This document shows, one piece after another, positions 59,715-64,000 of a stretch of 64,000 nt of DNA (its first letter is position 1; every line of letters starts with the position of its first letter). Origin of the DNA: an uncultured Fibrobacter sp. (GTDB lineage: Bacteria; Fibrobacterota; Fibrobacteria; Fibrobacterales; Fibrobacteraceae); assembly GCA_946186895.1 (NCBI GenBank), contig CAMHOW010000005.1, forward strand, positions 1 to 64,000, written 5' to 3'. A program made the translations under genes and the position numbers. Under the pieces are notes generated by a model. The model did no database searches. It was given only the letters and a program-made list of their open reading frames with translations, and was not told the DNA's origin.

Positions 59715-60590
59715 TTAATTGAAAATTCGTTGAGCGTTCTGCCAAGACATCTCTTTCCACGAGTCGCCAGCAATCTTTGAACTGGTAGAAATACGACTTC
59801 GCAAATATCTTGGCAGAGAACTTTTTAGATGTCGCCCGGGAATCGGCGTGTCAGTGCCAAAAAGGATTCTGTCGGCAAATCCTGCTTTTACCAACAATTC
59901 CAAGTGTTCGTGCTGCATAAATGCCGTATCGACAAAAGCGTTCAAGCAATTCTTTAGAATTTCCATCGTTTGGTCAATAGGGCGACCATGGGCAAGGATT
60001 ATCTTGACCGTTGAATATTTCTGGCACACCCCTTTATAAATCCCCGCGAAACAGTTGTCCTTCTCGCCAGTGTGGAGCATTATGGCGAGGTTCCTTTCGC
60101 TTGCTATATCAAAAGCCCTTTGCATTAGTCGGCTAGACGGATTCCATTTTTCAGAACCTCCATGAATTTTGAGTCCCTTGATTTTATCATCTAGATATAA
60201 CGACAAATCGCGTGACTTTTGCAGCATGGAATGTGTTGCCCACAAAAAGGGAACCGCACGCCCTTCGGACAACTCATGCATCGCGTCGCGTTCTTCACGC
60301 ATGAATGCGGCATCATCCGTTACAATGTTTGAAGTGCTCGAATAGGCAAAATGGGTAATCCCAGCCAACCTCAATGTTCGCAGGATTCGTGGGGGCGTAT
60401 AGTAGTCGTCGAAATACTGCCCCATATGAACATGGACATCGAACGGGCCGATGGTGGCGTTTTCGCTAGCAGCCTTGTTTTGTAAACTAGAATTTACACT
60501 GGGGGAGGGTAATAGATTCAACATCCCGCTATATGCGGATTTGCTGGCTGCATGGTGCGCTTTTCTATTACCAAGGGTATTCATGCTCAT
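59715..60590 (-). CDS. Amidohydrolase-related TIM-barrel metal-dependent hydrolase
   Basis: A 291-residue Amidohydrolase_2-type protein. Metal ligands and catalytic positions are visible: DVHVHMGQ (HxH), MLHTGEK, IILAHGRP and the Asp in LFGTDTPIPG. The first 45 residues are a variable Ser/Asn-rich extension. Related enzymes hydrolyse or decarboxylate small cyclic acids; substrate unknown. It heads the minus-strand run and diverges from the Rpn-nuclease gene. Confidence 0.8.
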   Translation of the reverse strand: MSMNTLGNRKAHHAASKSAYSGMLNLLPSPSVNSSLQNKAASENATIGPFDVHVHMGQYFDDYYTPPRILRTLRLAGITHFAYSSTSNIVTDDAAFMREERDAMHELSEGRAVPFLWATHSMLQKSRDLSLYLDDKIKGLKIHGGSEKWNPSSRLMQRAFDIASERNLAIMLHTGEKDNCFAGIYKGVCQKYSTVKIILAHGRPIDQTMEILKNCLNAFVDTAFMQHEHLELLVKAGFADRILFGTDTPIPGRHLKSSLPRYLRSRISTSSKIAGDSWKEMSWQNAQRIFN

Positions 60591-60845
60591 AAATATATCC
60601 TTTTTTAGGGGAAAATAACCCTTTTTTTAATTTTTTCAAAAATGTCCGTTTATAGGGTGGGTGCTTTCCCCGAGTCCATTTTTTCTGTTTTTCGCTATAG
60701 AATCCCTAAAAAAGGTGCTTTTGGGGAAAAGTATGTAAATATTTTTTTAGCAATGCTGTTTTCGGGTCAAAAAAGAGTCTATAGAGAAGGCGGGGAGTGT
60801 TTCCCTGCCAATATCCCGCCTGCATTTGGGCGGAAAGGATCTCTA

Positions 60846-61760
60846 ATGACACGAAGTGAATTTATAACCTTTGTGAAGGATGTGCACGAGCATCCCGAAC
60901 ATTTGGCCGAATACCGTAAAAAATACAAGAATGTATATCCCTTCAGTGATGGGATTTTCAAGATGCTCATGGCGAATGAGGCAAAACCCGAACGGACGGT
61001 GAAGTTTCTCAACGCAATGCTTGCTCTTACGGGTGACAACGCTATCAAGACCTATACTTTGGGCGTTCCTGAGAATCCTGGTGTGCTGAACGATAAAACC
61101 GCTATTTTTGACATCTACGGTACAACCCAGGCGGGCGAGCCTGTGCTTATCGAGGTTCAGCAGAATTTCAATATGTTATTCATTGACAGGCTCATCTACT
61201 ATACCGCTCGAGTGGTTTCGCGCACGGTCAAGAAGGCTCAAGATTACAATTTGCCGCACATTTATGTTCTCTCGCTCTTGACCGAGAATCAGTTTCCGAC
61301 GGAGAGAGATACTTACCTGCATCATACGCAATTGGTTCGAAACCGTCATTTGTTTTATGACAAGTTGGATATCTACTTGGTTGAAATGGAGAAGTTTTTC
61401 GCTATTGATGACCGCACTTCGCTGGAAAAGCGAGAACGGTCTGATAGGGCCGAGATGCTGCGCATATTTAGGGATGTCCTTGAGGATAGAGAAATCCCCG
61501 AAGAAAAATTGAAGAAACTGCTTGACAAGGATTTTGCAAAAGATGTATCTTTGAAAGGGTATACTGACGAAACTCTTCTGAACGAGGTTGACGGAATGAC
61601 GGACATGCTATACGAAAAACAGGGCTCGTACTTGCAGGGGAAAGAAGATAGCCGTAAAGAAGTTGCCAGAATTTTGATTGATGCTGGAAAACTGACTCCC
61701 GAGGAGGCCGTCTCCCTTTTGCATGTTTCAACAAGTGATGTTCTGCCCGACGTAAAATAA
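60846..61760 (+). CDS. Rpn/PD-(D/E)XK family nuclease (transposase-like)
   Basis: A 304-residue protein; ATG 60846 follows AAAGGAT and gives the usual family start (MTRSEFITFV), while the 372-residue ORF adds unsupported sequence. FSDGIFKMLMANEAKPERTVKFLNA and the core DIYGTTQAGEPVLIEVQQNF carry the PD-(D/E)XK pattern (D...ExQ). YYTARVVSRTVKKAQDY is the family's helical signature. Rpn-type proteins promote recombination and are often multi-copy in Fibrobacter and other gut bacteria. The C-terminal part after about 255 is a charged helix. A terminator follows. Confidence 0.82.
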   Translation: MTRSEFITFVKDVHEHPEHLAEYRKKYKNVYPFSDGIFKMLMANEAKPERTVKFLNAMLALTGDNAIKTYTLGVPENPGVLNDKTAIFDIYGTTQAGEPVLIEVQQNFNMLFIDRLIYYTARVVSRTVKKAQDYNLPHIYVLSLLTENQFPTERDTYLHHTQLVRNRHLFYDKLDIYLVEMEKFFAIDDRTSLEKRERSDRAEMLRIFRDVLEDREIPEEKLKKLLDKDFAKDVSLKGYTDETLLNEVDGMTDMLYEKQGSYLQGKEDSRKEVARILIDAGKLTPEEAVSLLHVSTSDVLPDVK

Positions 61761-61783
61761 GGTTGCCAATATGACCAATGATG

Positions 61784-61811
61784 CCCGCAGCGCCTGTTGC
61801 GGGATTTTTTA
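61784..61811 (+). terminator. Terminator after the Rpn nuclease gene
   Basis: CCCGCA/TGCGGG stem with an 8-nt loop and a T6 tail; the tail runs into the recD2 stop codon on the opposite strand. Confidence 0.8.
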
Positions 61812-63950
61812 ATTGAGCCTTTCTTTCAGCCTTGTGTACCGTCGGGTGCTGCGGTTGTTGCGCACAGCCTGGTGGAACGCTCCGGGTGCGGAAAGTACCC
61901 ACACGTGTCCTTTCGCGCGGGTGATGGCCGTATAAAGCAGGTTCCGCTGGAGCATCACGTAGTGGCTGGAGTCGAGAATCACGATGACGGCGGGGTATTC
62001 GCTGCCCTGGCTCTTGTGGATGGTGCAGGCGTAGGCCAACTGCAGGTCTTCTATTTCGTCGCCTTCGTAGTCCACCGTCTTGTCGTCAAAGAAGACCGTC
62101 ATGGCGGACTTGTCCTTCTTGACGCTGAAGATAATTCCCACGTCGCCGTTGAAAACGTTCTTGTCGTAGTTGTTGGTGGTCTGCATCACCCGGTCGCCCG
62201 CACCCCATTCGGTGCCGCCTATCTTGAATTTCTGGGCGCTGCCGTTCATGAGCTTTTGCAGGAACTGGTTCAGCTCGAAAACGCCCAGCGGGCCCTTGCG
62301 CATGGGGGCGAGAATCTGCAGGTCGCTTTTCAGGTCGATGTCCAGCTTGGAGCGCACGCCTGTGGTGACCAGCTTCTGCAATATGCCTAGGGCCTCCTCG
62401 GGAGTCTCGTAGGGCATAAAGTGGAAGTTGGGCCCGTCGATAGGCGCAGGGGTGATTCCCCGGTTGATTTTTGCGGCTTTGTCGGCGATGTCGTTTCCGC
62501 TTGCTTGACGGAATATATGCTGTAGCCGCACGCTAGGAATTTTTTCGCATTGGAGCAGGTCGTTCAGCACGTTGCCCGGGCCAACGCTTGGCAGCTGGTC
62601 GGCGTCCCCTACCAATAGGATTCGCGCCCGAAGGCTCACGGCTTCTAGCAGTGACGAGGCAAGCCAGGTGTCCACCATGCTGAATTCATCTACAATCAAC
62701 AGGTCGCAGTTCAGCTGGTTGCCTACGTTGCGGTTGAACTTCTTGGATACGGGGTCCATTTCTAGCAGGCGGTGGATGGTCTTTGCCGGCGCTCCGCAGA
62801 GGCTTTCCATGCGCTTAGCGGCACGGCCCGTTGGGGCAGCCAGCAATACGGATTCCCCCATCTGGTTGGCAAGATGCAAAATACCCTTGAGAATCGTGGT
62901 CTTTCCCGTGCCGGGGCCGCCTGTGACGATGGAGAACTTGTGGGACAGCGCCATCTGGATGGCCTGCCTTTGCACCGGGTCGAAACTGAACTTGTGTTCC
63001 CGCTCCCAGCTCACCAGGTACTGCTCGAAACCTTCGGTGGGGAGCGTGTTCCGCTGTAGCCGCAGCGCGATGTTCCGTGCCACGGAGTCTTCGGCCCGGA
63101 ACATAGACGGGTAAAAGCAGTCGTCGCCTACGCGGGTAATGCGTCCGCTCTTGCACAGACCTTCGAACTGCTCCATGAGAATCTGAACCGCGTCGTCGTC
63201 GAAGCTGTCTATCCGCAGGTTCTTGAGGGTGCGGTCCAGCAGGGCGTCCTTGGGCAGGTACACGTGGCCTTCGTTGAAGGACGATTCCTGCAGGGAGTAG
63301 AGCAGTGCCGCCTGGAACCGCATGGGGCTGTCCTTCGGTAGGCCCAGCTTCATGGCGATTTCGTCGGCGCTTGCAAACCCGATACCCCACACCTCTTCGC
63401 AGAGCAGGTAGGGGTTCTCCTTGATCTTTGGGATGGTGTCTTCGCCGTAGGTGCTCCACAGCCGCTTGGCGGTACTGCCCACGATGCCGTGGCTGTACAG
63501 GAACAGCATGGTTTCGCGGCTCAGGCGGGCCTCTTGCCAGCTGGCCAGGAACTCCGCCATTTTCTTGGGAGTGATACCCTTGATTTTTACCTCGGAGAGC
63601 CTTTCGGGGTGGTTGTCCAGCACCTCTGGCAGGGCGTCTCCAAAGGCCTCCACCAGGCGCTCGGCGGTCTTGGGCCCGATGCCCCGGAACAGCCCGCTGG
63701 CCAGGTAGTCCCGCAGGTTGCCGTCGCCTGTCTTCAGTATTTCGAAGCCCGTGGCCTTGAACTGCTCGCCGAACTTGGGGTGGCGGCCCCATTCTCCCTC
63801 GAACCGCAGGTTCTCGCCGGGAGTGAGTGCAGGAAAATTCCCGGTGACTACCGCCACCTTGCCCGTGTCAGAAAGCACCACCTTCAGCACGGTGAAACCG
63901 TTGGCCGGGTTCTGGTAGGTGACGTTCTTGATGGATCCCTGGATCTGCAT
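61809..63950 (-). CDS. recD2: RecD2-type ATP-dependent DNA helicase
   Basis: A 713-residue superfamily 1B helicase. An N-terminal OB-like domain (MQIQGSIKNVTYQNPANGFTVLKV) is followed by a helix-hairpin-helix region with FRGIGPKTAERLVEAFG and IKGITPKKMAEFL. Walker A GGPGTGKTT and motif II VDEFSM lie in the first RecA-like domain; the last domain has ACTIHKSQGSEYP. The length and the lack of RecBC neighbours fit RecD2 rather than RecD. It unwinds DNA 5'-3' in repair. Confidence 0.92.
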   Translation of the reverse strand: MQIQGSIKNVTYQNPANGFTVLKVVLSDTGKVAVVTGNFPALTPGENLRFEGEWGRHPKFGEQFKATGFEILKTGDGNLRDYLASGLFRGIGPKTAERLVEAFGDALPEVLDNHPERLSEVKIKGITPKKMAEFLASWQEARLSRETMLFLYSHGIVGSTAKRLWSTYGEDTIPKIKENPYLLCEEVWGIGFASADEIAMKLGLPKDSPMRFQAALLYSLQESSFNEGHVYLPKDALLDRTLKNLRIDSFDDDAVQILMEQFEGLCKSGRITRVGDDCFYPSMFRAEDSVARNIALRLQRNTLPTEGFEQYLVSWEREHKFSFDPVQRQAIQMALSHKFSIVTGGPGTGKTTILKGILHLANQMGESVLLAAPTGRAAKRMESLCGAPAKTIHRLLEMDPVSKKFNRNVGNQLNCDLLIVDEFSMVDTWLASSLLEAVSLRARILLVGDADQLPSVGPGNVLNDLLQCEKIPSVRLQHIFRQASGNDIADKAAKINRGITPAPIDGPNFHFMPYETPEEALGILQKLVTTGVRSKLDIDLKSDLQILAPMRKGPLGVFELNQFLQKLMNGSAQKFKIGGTEWGAGDRVMQTTNNYDKNVFNGDVGIIFSVKKDKSAMTVFFDDKTVDYEGDEIEDLQLAYACTIHKSQGSEYPAVIVILDSSHYVMLQRNLLYTAITRAKGHVWVLSAPGAFHQAVRNNRSTRRYTRLKERLN

Positions 63951-63951
63951 T

Positions 63952-63995
63952 CGTTTTTTCGGCTCCGTGGCGGTGTCGGGTTACACGAAAAAACG
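63952..63995. repeat. Inverted repeat upstream of recD2
   Basis: CGTTTTTTCG and CGAAAAAACG are perfect 10-bp arms, with a nested CTCCGT/ACGGAG pair extending to 63998. The region continues beyond the window; it may be a promoter-distal hairpin or terminator of an upstream gene. Confidence 0.4.
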
Positions 63996-64000
63996 GAGTG

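Noticed and set aside
1-64000. tRNA or rRNA genes
   Set aside because: No cloverleaf with a GGTTCGAATCC-type T arm and matching acceptor was found in the intergenic regions; a covariance-model scan would be decisive.

Overview
The window looks like a chromosomal segment of a cellulolytic Fibrobacter (F. succinogenes or a close relative). The evidence is six proteins with the Fibrobacter succinogenes paralogous domain (FISUMP, TIGR02145/PF09603), two TIGR02147-type regulators, many secreted plant-polysaccharide enzymes with Ser-rich linkers and a common C-terminal module, a cytosolic GH5, and futalosine-pathway MqnA. Family assignments come from motifs read by eye; no database search was run. 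No rRNA, tRNA, CRISPR array or insertion sequence was recognised. After start correction, no gene-free stretch exceeds about 300 bp.

Layout. 1-7 kb: the 3' end of a CE1-like esterase, a GH9 endoglucanase, a NUDIX/patatin/DUF1653 run, and a cytosolic GH5 glucanase that overlaps a succinate/acetyl-CoA transferase. 7-14.5 kb: MqnA with a response regulator-diguanylate cyclase, then three tandem collagen-like FISUMP lipoproteins. 14.5-30.4 kb: mostly housekeeping genes: KDPG aldolase, a MacB-like ABC exporter, an OmpA-family porin-like protein with ten thrombospondin type 3 repeats, a UDP-glucuronate epimerase-like enzyme with GtrA, a Ktr/Trk potassium uptake pair, reverse rubrerythrin, a solitary nuoA, MetY, citrate synthase and an aminotransferase. 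Two more FISUMP lipoproteins are interspersed.

30.5-54.3 kb is a pectin-degradation locus. It holds a PL11 rhamnogalacturonan lyase, two PL1-type pectate lyases, a GH95 fucosidase, a GLUG/InlB-repeat surface protein, an HExxH secreted protein, two LamG-like lipoproteins and two TIGR02147 regulators. Palindromes of the form GTTGTC-N4-GACAAC lie upstream of the PL11 gene, the first PL1 gene, and the divergent regulator/second PL1 pair. A related palindrome (GTTGAC-N5-GTCAAC) precedes the GLUG gene. This is a candidate regulon. The second regulator overlaps a surface lipoprotein gene by ATGA, which suggests a coupled surface-sensing pair.

54.4-64 kb: branched-chain aminotransferase, then an eight-gene minus-strand run of mostly unknown genes (an Api92/DUF1281-like protein, a DUF285 repeat protein, a cytosolic zinc-ribbon/FISUMP protein, four small proteins and an amidohydrolase). 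An Rpn/PD-(D/E)XK nuclease gene and a RecD2 helicase follow. The run looks accessory and is visibly AT-richer than the flanks.
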